From contig JBNJGB010000011.1 in NCBI GenBank assembly GCA_051747385.1, positions 128,118 through 192,117 on the forward strand: DNA of 64,000 bases, written 5' to 3'. Source of the DNA: JBNJGB01 sp051747385. GTDB lineage: Bacteria > Myxococcota_A > UBA9042 > PHBI01 > JACKFB01. This document shows, one piece after another, positions 42,439-50,815 of the stretch. Below the pieces are notes generated by a model that ran no database searches, was not told the DNA's origin, and was given only the letters and a program-made list of their open reading frames with translations. Each line of letters begins with the position of its first letter. The first letter of the stretch is position 1. A program made the translations under genes and the position numbers.

Positions 42439-43518
42439 TCAGTTGCAGAGCGCGGGCACGTCGATGCCGAAGACGGTGTCGACCATGTCGATCATCGACT
42501 GGGCGTCCACCTGGCTCGGGTCGTCCTGCTCGAGCTGGGGCTCCAGGTCGGCCACGAAGGACGTGCCGTGGTCGGCGTCGTACTTCTCCAGGTAGGGGCG
42601 CAGGATGCGGAAGAACATCCGCCCCTCGATGAGCTTGATGGCCGGCGCGTCGCCCGCCAGCAGGCCCACGAACTCGCGGGCGAAGGAGATGGCGAACACC
42701 TCCAGCATCATGCGGTCGACGTCCTCGACGAGGGCCTCCAGCTCGGCCGGCCACTCCTCGAGCGCGTCCGCGTTGCCGTCCTTCCCGGCGTCCGTGAGCG
42801 CCGCGTCCAGGAGGTTCCGGCCCTCGATGAGCTTGTCGTAGATGTCCTGCGTGTAGGTCGTCCCGCAGTTGTCGTCGCGGGCGGCGGTGGTGGCGGCCAG
42901 GCCCTCCGCCTCGGTGCCGTCGAAGCTCGTGCCGAACTGGCCGAAGCCCTCGTCCCAGTTCTTCCGCGCGCCGATCACCAGCTCGTGGTGGACGTAGAGG
43001 TAGGAGAAGTGCAGCAGGGCCTTGTCGACCACCTGCCCGTACCAGCCGATTCCGTGCGCGGCGTCCGTGCCGGTCGACGGATCCACGGCGCTGCCGGCCT
43101 CGATGGCCTCGCAGATGCTGGCGTGGATCTCCTCGCCGATGGGGGCGCCCTCGTTGTAGGCGTGGTCGTCGGCGCGGGTCTCGACCTTGTGGGCGAGCGA
43201 GGCGGTCTCGACGTAGTTGCTGGCGATCTTCGTCGCGTCGGACGGGCTGCCCGCCTCGGGGTTCCAGGCGTCGCAGGAGCCGCCGAAGTCCTCCGCCGCG
43301 AAGTCGTCGCTCTTGCGGATGGACTGGATGGTCTCGTACGCGCCCACCCTGAGGAGCTGACTCTGGAGGTTCGACTGGTCGAAGGGCTCGTACTCGTCGG
43401 TGGTCGGCGTCGGCTCTCCGTGGCCGTTTCCGTCGTCGGAGCCGTCGTCGGAGTCGCAGCCGGTGAAGGCGAACAGGGCGGCCGCTCCGAAGGCGGCGAG
43501 GATCGTGAGCTTGCGCAT
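42439..43518 (-). CDS. Lipoprotein, DUF4856/imelysin-like
   Basis: The 359-residue lipoprotein (AALFAFTGCDSD) has a largely helical mature part. LRVGAYETIQSIRKS, SYLYVHHELVIGARKNWDEGFGQFG near 195-220 and AREFVGLLAGD suggest kinship with DUF4856 and, more distantly, imelysin proteins, which occur in iron-uptake loci. The WDEGFG motif was the main clue. Two cysteine pairs may form disulfides. GGGA precedes the ATG. Position between a porin and a cupredoxin-like lipoprotein, under a Fur-like box, supports an iron-linked surface role. Family call is tentative. Confidence 0.65.
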   Translation of the reverse strand: MRKLTILAAFGAAALFAFTGCDSDDGSDDGNGHGEPTPTTDEYEPFDQSNLQSQLLRVGAYETIQSIRKSDDFAAEDFGGSCDAWNPEAGSPSDATKIASNYVETASLAHKVETRADDHAYNEGAPIGEEIHASICEAIEAGSAVDPSTGTDAAHGIGWYGQVVDKALLHFSYLYVHHELVIGARKNWDEGFGQFGTSFDGTEAEGLAATTAARDDNCGTTYTQDIYDKLIEGRNLLDAALTDAGKDGNADALEEWPAELEALVEDVDRMMLEVFAISFAREFVGLLAGDAPAIKLIEGRMFFRILRPYLEKYDADHGTSFVADLEPQLEQDDPSQVDAQSMIDMVDTVFGIDVPALCN

Positions 43519-43553
43519 CGTGGTTCCCTCTCTTCTCTACGGGGGCTTGGGGG

Positions 43554-44252
43554 CTACTGGCAGGTGTGCGTCGACTCGACGAGGCACTGCTCGCCCTCGA
43601 CGCAGTGGGAGTCGTCGAAGCACTCGAACTCCCGGTGGGCCGGGGTTCCCCGGCAGATCTCGGCGGCGGGCGAGCCCTGGAGGCAGACCTTCCGCTCCTC
43701 CAGGTCGCAGCACTGGCCGGTGGGGCAGTCGAGGTTCTTGGAGCAGCAGACGCCCGCGCACGCGTCCGACCCAGGCTCCTCGACGCAGATGACGCCGGTC
43801 CGGACGTCCTTGTCGATGCCGACGAAGGTGACGGTTCCGTAGTACGGGTCCACCACCTTGCGGCCGGGATCGCCCTGGTTCGTGTCGAAGTACTCGTACA
43901 CGCCGGGCTCGTCGAAGGTGTGGCGCCACCAGACGTAGGCCTCCCCGTCCACCTCGTCGGACTGGTACGGCGGCACCAGGCTCGGCGAGAAGAGCTCCAC
44001 GGGCTCGCCGAGGCTCGTGACGTTCGTGGGGATGTCGGGGGAGAAGTTCCGCCACTCCACCGTCTGGCCGGTCCGGATGCTCATGCAGGTGGGGCTGAAC
44101 TCCCCCTCCTCGGTGATCTGGACGATGCGGCCGCCGGGGCTGGCCGTGGACGACGGCTGGACCACGGGCCTGTCGACCTCGGTGGCGCATCCGGCGGACG
44201 ACAGGGCGATCAGCGCGGCGAGCGCCGCGGGGGTCCATCGCGTGGCGATCAT
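43554..44252 (-). CDS. Cupredoxin-like lipoprotein with Cys-rich tail, copper ligands not conserved
   Basis: The 232-residue lipoprotein (LIALSSAGCATE) has a plastocyanin-like beta sandwich at about 40-150: FSPTCMSIRTGQTVEWRNFS, HTFDEPGVYEYF and YYGTVTF. In blue copper proteins the Cys-His-Met loop follows YxY; here the loop reads FDTNQGDPGRKV, without Cys or Met, so a type 1 copper site is unlikely. Residues 165-232 hold about twelve cysteines in knottin-like spacing (CCSKNLDCPTGQCC). The start overlaps the upstream stop by four bases (ATGA). Confidence 0.78.
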   Translation of the reverse strand: MIATRWTPAALAALIALSSAGCATEVDRPVVQPSSTASPGGRIVQITEEGEFSPTCMSIRTGQTVEWRNFSPDIPTNVTSLGEPVELFSPSLVPPYQSDEVDGEAYVWWRHTFDEPGVYEYFDTNQGDPGRKVVDPYYGTVTFVGIDKDVRTGVICVEEPGSDACAGVCCSKNLDCPTGQCCDLEERKVCLQGSPAAEICRGTPAHREFECFDDSHCVEGEQCLVESTHTCQ

Positions 44253-45874
44253 GGCGAGTCCTCCCGGGTGGTCGGGGGCGTCCCCGCCACCCGCTCCGGG
44301 GCGGGGGTGAGAGCGCCGAAGGACCGTGCTCCCGTTGGGCTACCGGCGATTTCCGGCGCCTCGGCCTGCCGCGCCCGCTGCGCCATGCCTTCTGGCATGG
44401 CTCGGGACGCGGCACCGGCGCTTCGCGCCTGGCCGATCCACTCGGAAATCCCTCGGAGACCCGCGGTCCGCACGGTCCTTCGGCGCTCCAGGCGGTAGAG
44501 GGTGACGGCGTGGCGCGGACCGTCGACGAGGCGGCTCCGCGTGAAGGTGTGCAGCGGGCGCAGGCGATGGGCGACGGGGTCCAGGTCGCCGGCGCGCGAG
44601 GTCACGAGGACCGTGTCGGGCCGTCCGCCCTCCGTGGCCTCGGCCTCCAGGAGGTGGGCGGCGCTCCGGACCCGCGTGCTCCGCCAGGCCCCGGCGTAGT
44701 GGCGCCAGAGCCCCGTGTCGTCGCCGGCATAGAGCTGGAGGCTCTCGGGCGCGTACCGGGCCGTCGCCCACTCCAGCGCCTGCAGGGGCGCCGGGAGCAC
44801 CCGCGCCTGGGTCCAGGCCCGCGGCGCGGCGACGGCGACCGTGGCGACGACGGCGGCGGCGACGCCCGCCTGCGCGAATCGGGTCCGGGCGGCCAGGGCG
44901 GCCAGGCCGGGCCCCGCCAGCAGCACGAGCACCGGCATCAGCGGCAGGACGTGGCGCGGCTTGTCCGGGTTCTGGCCCACGAGGAGCCAGGCGACGTACG
45001 GGGCGGCGATCAGGGCCAGGGTCCAGGCGTCCCGGTCGCGCCGGCGCGCCACGAGGCCCGCGGCCAGCGCCACGCCGGCGGCCGGCCCGAGGGCCCACGC
45101 GCCAAGGTTCCATGCGAACCCGCCCAGCCGTCCGTCCGTCGGCTCGGACAGGGCGGTCCCGCCCCACTCGGTGAAATGGCCGGCGGTGAACTGCACGCCT
45201 AGCTCCCACAGGGCGCCCACTCCCCCCGCCAGCGCGGAGAGCGGAACGAGCCAGGCGAGGACGCCGCCGAGGGCGGCGAGGATCGTGCTCGGGGCCTGGC
45301 GGCCCGTGCTCCGGAACAGGAGGGCGACGCCGATGGCCGCGTACAGCGGCGCGAGGGACGGCCGGATGCCCAGGGCCAGGCCCAGCCCGGCGGCGACCCA
45401 CATCGGTCGTGTGCCGCCCAGCAGGCCGCAGAGGGCGAGGGTGGCCGCGTGGGTGCCCATGGCGTCGCTCATGGGGGTGAGATCGGCGAGCCACAGGCCC
45501 GGGACCACGGCGTAGAGCAGGGCGCCGGCCCAAGCCGCCGCGCGGCCCGCTCGCCGTGAGAGGACGTGAAAGATCGCCGCCGCGGCCAGCGCCGACAGCA
45601 GCACCCCCGGCAGCGCCAGGGCGGCGGCGTGGGGTACCCCGACGAGGCGGAACAGGAACGCCACGGCGAGGTACACCGGGTAGCCCGGGAAGTGCGGGCG
45701 GTGCGCGGCGAGGTCGAAGCCCTCGAGGGCCATCGCGAAGTTCACCGCGTCGTGGTCCGGCAGGGCGGCCGGCAGCAGGGGAAGCCGCGACGCCAGGACG
45801 ACGCACGCCACGGCCAGCGCGCCCCATCGGGCGGCGGTGTGGTCGGCGTGTGGCTCGGAAGTCGTCGGCGTCAC
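44249..45874 (-). CDS. Polytopic membrane glycosyltransferase-like protein (GT-C/PMT-like)
   Basis: The 541-residue protein has about ten or eleven hydrophobic helices and, after the first, LPDHDAVNFAMALEGFD, an acidic pair in the first large loop as in GT-C enzymes that move sugars from lipid carriers. HFPGYPVYLAVAFLF and QNPDKPRHVLPLMPVL also fit. After about residue 450 a C-terminal tail rich in Ala, Arg, Pro coincides with palindromic DNA at 44340-44480 and looks like an inserted repeat. Start is GTG 45874; the ribosome site is weak. A Fur-like box is 24 bases upstream. It heads the unit leading to the porin. Confidence 0.72.
   Translation of the reverse strand: MTPTTSEPHADHTAARWGALAVACVVLASRLPLLPAALPDHDAVNFAMALEGFDLAAHRPHFPGYPVYLAVAFLFRLVGVPHAAALALPGVLLSALAAAAIFHVLSRRAGRAAAWAGALLYAVVPGLWLADLTPMSDAMGTHAATLALCGLLGGTRPMWVAAGLGLALGIRPSLAPLYAAIGVALLFRSTGRQAPSTILAALGGVLAWLVPLSALAGGVGALWELGVQFTAGHFTEWGGTALSEPTDGRLGGFAWNLGAWALGPAAGVALAAGLVARRRDRDAWTLALIAAPYVAWLLVGQNPDKPRHVLPLMPVLVLLAGPGLAALAARTRFAQAGVAAAVVATVAVAAPRAWTQARVLPAPLQALEWATARYAPESLQLYAGDDTGLWRHYAGAWRSTRVRSAAHLLEAEATEGGRPDTVLVTSRAGDLDPVAHRLRPLHTFTRSRLVDGPRHAVTLYRLERRRTVRTAGLRGISEWIGQARSAGAASRAMPEGMAQRARQAEAPEIAGSPTGARSFGALTPAPERVAGTPPTTREDSP
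44382..44401. repeat. Hairpin inside the 3' end of the membrane glycosyltransferase gene
   Basis: GCCATGCC-TTCT-GGCATGGC is a perfect 8-bp stem with a 4-base loop, within about 140 bases of palindrome-rich DNA (several CCGGCG/CGCCGG blocks). The coded tail does not resemble the family, so this may be a palindromic element that extended the gene. Confidence 0.55.
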
Positions 45875-45897
45875 TGCGGTTCATCTCTTGTGGACAT

Positions 45898-45912
45898 TGA
45901 TATTCATTATCA
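45898..45912. promoter_or_regulatory. Fur-like 7-1-7 box between divergent genes
   Basis: TGATATT-C-ATTATCA matches the Fur 7-1-7 consensus TGATAAT-N-ATTATCA at 13 of 14 positions. It lies 24 bases before the leftward GTG 45874 and 124 bases before the apbE start at 46036, so it could control both directions. Confidence 0.78.
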
Positions 45913-46035
45913 ACAAGCGAGCCCCAGTTTGCGGAACGGGCGATTCGTGTCAAGCGGAATGTGGAGCGGGGGTTCGTCCGCTATGCTCTCCGGCCGCGGA
46001 GCAGCCTCGTGGAATCGGTGGAAGGGAGGTCGACG

Positions 46036-48273
46036 ATGCGCGGTGGGACAGCGACGACGGGGTGGCGCCACGCGACGTCGGTGGTGATCACGGCGGCGGT
46101 GCTCGGCGCGTGCGCCGGGGATCGCCCGGCCACCCGGACCGACGGCCCGGAGATCGAGACGCCGCCGACGGCTCCGGACGCCCCCTTCCAGCGCTTCCGG
46201 GTGCCGATCATGGGCACCGTCCTCGAGATCGTGGTCCCGGCGGAGCGGGCCGAGGAGGCTGCGCGGGCCGTGGTGGAGGTCTTCACCGACGTCGACGCGC
46301 GGATGAGCGAGTGGAAGGAGTCGTCGCCGCTGTCCGAGGTGAACCGACGAGCCGGGGAGGCGGTCCCGGTGCCGCCCGAGCTCCGGAGCCTGGTCCACCG
46401 CGGCCTCCGCATCGGGGACCGGACGGACGGCGCCTTCGACGTCACCTGGGCCGCCCTCTGGGGTCTGTGGGATTTCCGCGCGGAGGATCCGGAGGTCCCC
46501 GCCCCGGAGGAGATCGCCGAGCGCGTGGCAAAGGTGGACCACACCAAGGTCGAGGTCGACGACGAGGCGGGCACGGTCCGCCTCGACCCCGGGATGAAGG
46601 TGGGCCTGGGCGGGATCGCGAAGGGCCACGCCCTCGATCGGGCGGCCGCCCGGCTGAGGAGCATGGGCGTGGAGGACTTCCTGCTGTCGGCCGGAGGGCA
46701 GCTCTACGCGGGCGGGACCCGCGACGGGGAGCCCTGGACGCTGGGGCTGCGCGATCCGCGGGGTCCGGCGGCCGACGCCTTCGCCTCCCTGGACGTGCGG
46801 GACGCCTCCGTGGCCACGAGCGGCGACTACGAGCGGTACTTCGTGAAGGACGGCGTCCGCTATCACCACATCCTCGACCCCCGGACGGGCATGCCGGCGC
46901 GCGGCCTGCGGAGCGCCACGGTGGTCTCCCGCGACGCGACGCTGGCGGACGCCCTGGCGACGGCCTTCGTGGTCCTGGGGCCCGAGCGATCCCTGGCGCT
47001 GGCGCGGGGAGACGATCGCGTCGAGGCGGTCCTCGTGGACCCGGACGGCGGCCTCCACGTCACGCCCGGGCTGAAGGACGGCCTCCGGACCCTGCACCCG
47101 CCCCGCGCGGGTTCCGACGCCGCGCCGCCGATGCCGTGGATCCGCGACGACTGGGACGCCGCCGTGGCCAGGGCCCGGGCGGAGGGGAAGCCCCTCGTCG
47201 TGGACCTGTGGGCGCCGTGGTGCCACACGTGCCTGTCCATGAAGCACTACGTCTTTCCGGATCCCTCTCTCCGGGCCCTGGCCGACCGCTTCGTCTGGGC
47301 GTCGCTGGACACCGATCGGGAGGCGAACGCCGAGGCCCTGGAGCACCTGAAGCCCGAGGTCTGGCCGACCTTCTACGTGGTCGCGCCGGACGGGACCCTC
47401 CAGGCCCGCCACGCCGGTGCGACGAGCGTCGAGGGCTTCCGGGCCTTCCTGCGGCGGGGCGAGCAGGCTGTCCTCGAGGGGCGCGACCTGGACCGGGACG
47501 ATCCCCTGTTCCACCTGCGGCGGGGCGATCGCCTGGCCGCGGAGGAGCGCTACGCGGCTGCCGAGGAGGCGTGGGCCGCGGCCACGGAGCGGGCGCCTGA
47601 GGGTTGGGAGCGGACGCCCGAGGTCCTCGTCCGCCGGATCCGGGCCCGGTATCGCCGGGCGCAGTACGGGGGCTGCGCGAAGTTCGGCCGCGCGCACCTG
47701 GCGGAGGCCGTGGCGAACCGCGACGCGAGCGCCGGCGACTTCTCGAAGTACGCCCTCCGCTGCGCCGACCGGCAGGACGACGAGGGCCTGGCGCGCCGTG
47801 TCCGCGAGGCCCTGGTCGCCGAGGACGGGTCGCTCCGGTGGGCGCTGTCCGGCGACGGGCCGCGCCCCATGTCCACGGACGATCGGAGCGACGCCATGAC
47901 GACCCTCCGGGAGGCGTGGGAGGCCCTCGGGGACGAGGCGCGCGCCCGGACGGTCGCGGAGAGACAGGCCGGGCTGCTGGATCGCGCCGTGGAGGACGCG
48001 CCGAATCCCCGGGCAGAGATGACGTGGGCCTGGCCGCGCGCCGAGGTCTACGTCCACCTGGGCCGGGGCGAGGAGGTCCTCCCCTGGCTCGAGGCCCTCG
48101 CTGCGAAGCTGCCGGACGAGTACGACCCGCCCTACCGGCTCGCGTGGGTCCTGCACCGCCTCGGGCGCGACGACGAGGCCCTCCCCTGGGCCGAGCGGGC
48201 GTACGAGAAGGCCTACGGCCCCCGGAAGGAGCGCATCGGCGAGCTCCTGGAGGCCCTCCGCGCAGGCCGATGA
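46036..48273 (+). CDS. apbE: Lipoprotein ApbE flavin transferase fused to thioredoxin and helical repeats
   Basis: The 745-residue lipoprotein (VITAAVLGACAGD) has an ApbE domain at about 45-335: FRVPIMGTVLEIVV, GLGGIAKGHALDRAAARL near 190 and HHILDPRTGMPARGL near 275 match FAD:protein FMN transferases, which attach FMN to Thr or Ser of exported proteins. A thioredoxin-like domain follows at 360-470 with WAPWCHTCLSMKHY (CHTC). The last 260 residues look like TPR-type helices. GGGAGGT six bases before ATG 46036 fixes the start. The FMN-binding protein at 40317 is the obvious target. Fusion of both activities suggests flavin and thiol handling at one site outside the cytoplasm. Confidence 0.9.
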   Translation: MRGGTATTGWRHATSVVITAAVLGACAGDRPATRTDGPEIETPPTAPDAPFQRFRVPIMGTVLEIVVPAERAEEAARAVVEVFTDVDARMSEWKESSPLSEVNRRAGEAVPVPPELRSLVHRGLRIGDRTDGAFDVTWAALWGLWDFRAEDPEVPAPEEIAERVAKVDHTKVEVDDEAGTVRLDPGMKVGLGGIAKGHALDRAAARLRSMGVEDFLLSAGGQLYAGGTRDGEPWTLGLRDPRGPAADAFASLDVRDASVATSGDYERYFVKDGVRYHHILDPRTGMPARGLRSATVVSRDATLADALATAFVVLGPERSLALARGDDRVEAVLVDPDGGLHVTPGLKDGLRTLHPPRAGSDAAPPMPWIRDDWDAAVARARAEGKPLVVDLWAPWCHTCLSMKHYVFPDPSLRALADRFVWASLDTDREANAEALEHLKPEVWPTFYVVAPDGTLQARHAGATSVEGFRAFLRRGEQAVLEGRDLDRDDPLFHLRRGDRLAAEERYAAAEEAWAAATERAPEGWERTPEVLVRRIRARYRRAQYGGCAKFGRAHLAEAVANRDASAGDFSKYALRCADRQDDEGLARRVREALVAEDGSLRWALSGDGPRPMSTDDRSDAMTTLREAWEALGDEARARTVAERQAGLLDRAVEDAPNPRAEMTWAWPRAEVYVHLGRGEEVLPWLEALAAKLPDEYDPPYRLAWVLHRLGRDDEALPWAERAYEKAYGPRKERIGELLEALRAGR

Positions 48274-48298
48274 CAGCCAGCCGGTGGGGTGTCCGGCA

Positions 48299-48575
48299 CC
48301 GGCGTCGGCGCCTGTCGAATGGCCACAACTCGCCGAGAGCCCGCGAAGCGTGGTCGAGGACGTGGTCGGGCTCGCGGGGCCCGGCGTCTCGCCCCCATCG
48401 GGGGTGGGCTCCGGGCCGGGCCGCGCCGCCGGGGCCGGCGGATCGGGGAGTGACCGCCGCGGACGGCGATCCTGCTGCATCTTCTCCATGTCCTCCGCGG
48501 CTTTGCGGCCCGGCGCCTTGGCGCGAGCCCTCTGGAACTGGGGACATGTGTGTGATCGGCGGGCGCCGGCGGTTC
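48299..48575 (+). repeat. About 280-bp dispersed repeat, copy B
   Basis: It matches 28499-28788 over nearly its whole length, with ends GGCGCCTGTCGAAT (48307-48320) and ATCGGCGGGCGCC (48555-48567) as imperfect inverted repeats. It lies just after the apbE gene, as copy A lies just after the radical SAM gene. No conserved reading frame: the copies differ by indels not divisible by three. Confidence 0.8.
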
Positions 48576-48598
48576 GGCGACCCGCGCCGGGCGCCTCG

Positions 48599-48805
48599 TC
48601 ACTCCTCCTCGCGGAACTCCTCGTAGCAGGCGTCGCGACAGGGCTCGAACGCGTCGGACTCGCACTGGTCGAGGGAGACGTTCGCGCCGCCGCAGTGCTC
48701 CTCCCGGCAGTCCTGGAGGCAGGCGTTCAGCCCCTGGCCGACGTCGGCCCACATGAGCACGATGATGAGGACGATGATGGCGACCACGATGACGATCACG
48801 CGCAC
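48599..48805 (-). CDS. Small single-helix membrane protein with CX3C motifs
   Basis: From GTG 48805 the product has 68 residues: a hydrophobic helix (VIVIVVAIIVLIIVLMW) at the N-terminus and a Cys-rich acidic tail with CLQDC, HC, QC, EPC and DAC. The spacing recalls twin CX3C folds, so the tail is probably outside the cytoplasm with disulfides. GGAGGAGG upstream supports translation; in-frame GTG codons at 48811 and 48799 are alternatives. Function unknown. Confidence 0.6.
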   Translation of the reverse strand: MRVIVIVVAIIVLIIVLMWADVGQGLNACLQDCREEHCGGANVSLDQCESDAFEPCRDACYEEFREEE

Positions 48806-48914
48806 GGGCACCTCCTCCGCTCCGTGACCGTAGCACGAAGCGCCGCCGGGTGTGCGTTCGGCGCCTCCCGGTGTCGCTGGCCGGTCTGCGGGGGTCGCGG
48901 TAGGCTCGCGCACC

Positions 48915-50633
48915 ATGTCGGAGGACTCCCGCCCGCTCCATCTCCGGCCGCTCCGGTGGTTCGGCTTCCTGGCGTCCGTGGGGGTGTCGGCCGCGGTGCT
49001 CTACGCCCTGCCGACGGAGCTGCCCGAGACGGTGGACGTGGAGGCGGGGCGCTGGACCTCCATGATGCCGCCGCTCGTGGCCGTCCTGGCGGCGGTCTTC
49101 TTCCGGCGCCTGCTCCTCGCGCTGGGCGGCGGGGTGCTCCTGGGCTCGCTCCTCCACCACGGGGTGGACATGCCGGCGGGCTTCCGCGACTACCTGTGGG
49201 TCAACGTCGCCGACCCGTTCAACCTCTACATCCTGGGCTTCACGTTCACCCTCGTGGGGATGGTGAACGTGATGAGCCGGGCGGGCGGCACCCACGGCCT
49301 GGTGGAGGTCATCCGCAAGGTGGCCCGCCGGCCGCGCTCGACCCGGGTGGCCACGGGGCTGATGGGGCTGGCCATCTTCTTCGACGACTACGCCAACTCC
49401 GTGGTCATCGGGACGACCATGCGGAAGCTCACGGACCGCATGCACATCTCCCGGGAGAAGCTCGCGTACATCGTGGACTCCACCGCCGCGCCCATCGCGG
49501 GCCTGACGCTCGTGTCCACCTGGATCGCCTTCGAGGTGAGCCTCTTCCAGGAGATGGGCGATCAGCTCGGGCTGGGCATCGGCGGCTACCAGATGTTCCT
49601 GAACGTCCTGCCCTACCGGTTCTACTGCCTCGCGGCCCTGGTGATGGTCTTCGCCGGCGCGGCGACCCGCCGGGACTTCGGCCCCATGTTCGAGGCGGAG
49701 GAGCGCGCGGCCCACACCGGCCAGCTCCTCCACCCGGACGCCGAGCCCATGGGCACGGAGGTCCTCGACCAGATCCAGCCCCCCGAGGACGCCCCGCTCC
49801 GCTGGTTCAACGCGGTGATCCCCGTGGCCGTCGTCCTCGTGGGCGTCGTGGGCGGCATGCTCTGGTCGGGCCGGGGCGCCGTGGCGGAGGAGGGGCACGC
49901 CTTCTCGCTGCTCGACGGGACGACGTGGCGCCTGGCCTTCGGCGGGGCCGACTCGGCGCAGGTGCTCTTCTGGGTCTCCGTCGCCGGGAGCCTCGTCGCC
50001 ATCGGGCTCGCCGTCGGCCAGCGCATCCTCCCCCTCCGCGAGGCCCTGCACGCCTGGGTCCTGACGTTCCGCGCCATGTGGCTGGCCGTCACGATCCTCA
50101 TCCTGGCCTGGGCCATCAAGAGCGTCTGCGAGAGCCTCCACACGGACGGCTTCCTCATCGCCGTGCTGGGCGGCGAGATGCCCCTGACGGCCCTCCCCCT
50201 GGTCACCTTCCTGCTCGCGGCGCTGGTCGCGTTCTCCACCGGCACGAGCTTCGGAACCATGGGCATCCTCATCCCGGTCGTCCTGCCGCTGGCCCACGCC
50301 CTGGACGCCACCGAGCAGGGCCAGCTCGTGTTCTTCTGGCTCACCGGCGCGGCCGTCCTCGACGGGGCCATCTTCGGCGATCACTGCTCGCCGCTCAGCG
50401 ACACGACGGTGCTCTCCTCGGCGGCCAGCGGCTGCGATCACATCGAGCACGTCCGCACGCAGGTCCCCTACGCCGTCACCGGGATGGTGCTCGCCGGCTC
50501 CCTCGGCTACCTCGCCGTCGCGTTCGGCCTCCCGCGGGCCGCCTCCTGGGGGCTCATCCCCGTCGCCGCGGTCGTGGTCTACTACACACTGGGTCGCCGC
50601 GTCCCCAACCCGGAGGAGTTCGCCAGGGGCTGA
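48915..50633 (+). CDS. NhaC-type Na+/H+ antiporter family protein
   Basis: The 572-residue transporter has about twelve helices. IFFDDYANSVVIGTTMRKLTD near 155-175, IVDSTAAPIAGLTLVSTW near 190 and GDHCSPLSDTTVLSSAAS near 490 are the paired discontinuous-helix motifs of the NhaC family of sodium/proton or related antiporters. ATG 48915 was selected since the upstream part of the frame is not hydrophobic and lacks family features. It stands alone on the plus strand. Some family members carry organic acids, so the ion is not certain. Confidence 0.9.
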   Translation: MSEDSRPLHLRPLRWFGFLASVGVSAAVLYALPTELPETVDVEAGRWTSMMPPLVAVLAAVFFRRLLLALGGGVLLGSLLHHGVDMPAGFRDYLWVNVADPFNLYILGFTFTLVGMVNVMSRAGGTHGLVEVIRKVARRPRSTRVATGLMGLAIFFDDYANSVVIGTTMRKLTDRMHISREKLAYIVDSTAAPIAGLTLVSTWIAFEVSLFQEMGDQLGLGIGGYQMFLNVLPYRFYCLAALVMVFAGAATRRDFGPMFEAEERAAHTGQLLHPDAEPMGTEVLDQIQPPEDAPLRWFNAVIPVAVVLVGVVGGMLWSGRGAVAEEGHAFSLLDGTTWRLAFGGADSAQVLFWVSVAGSLVAIGLAVGQRILPLREALHAWVLTFRAMWLAVTILILAWAIKSVCESLHTDGFLIAVLGGEMPLTALPLVTFLLAALVAFSTGTSFGTMGILIPVVLPLAHALDATEQGQLVFFWLTGAAVLDGAIFGDHCSPLSDTTVLSSAASGCDHIEHVRTQVPYAVTGMVLAGSLGYLAVAFGLPRAASWGLIPVAAVVVYYTLGRRVPNPEEFARG

Positions 50634-50815
50634 CCGGGAGCGGTTCCAGCCGCCGCCCTGCGGTCGTTGCGTCGCGCGGCGCCGGGGCGTACCACGGACG
50701 TGCACGCGGAGGGCTCCTGGGCGCCGTCGGCGTCCCCCGCTGCACGTGCCCCGGCCCCGGCGGGAAGTGGAGCCCGTGCGAGGATGACTGACCGCGCCAG
50801 CCCCCGAGGAACGCC
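50634..50815 (+). other. Spacer between antiporter and amidohydrolase genes
   Basis: 182 bases; no gene, repeat or clear hairpin was recognised apart from the CGAGGAA ribosome site of the next gene. Confidence 0.5.
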
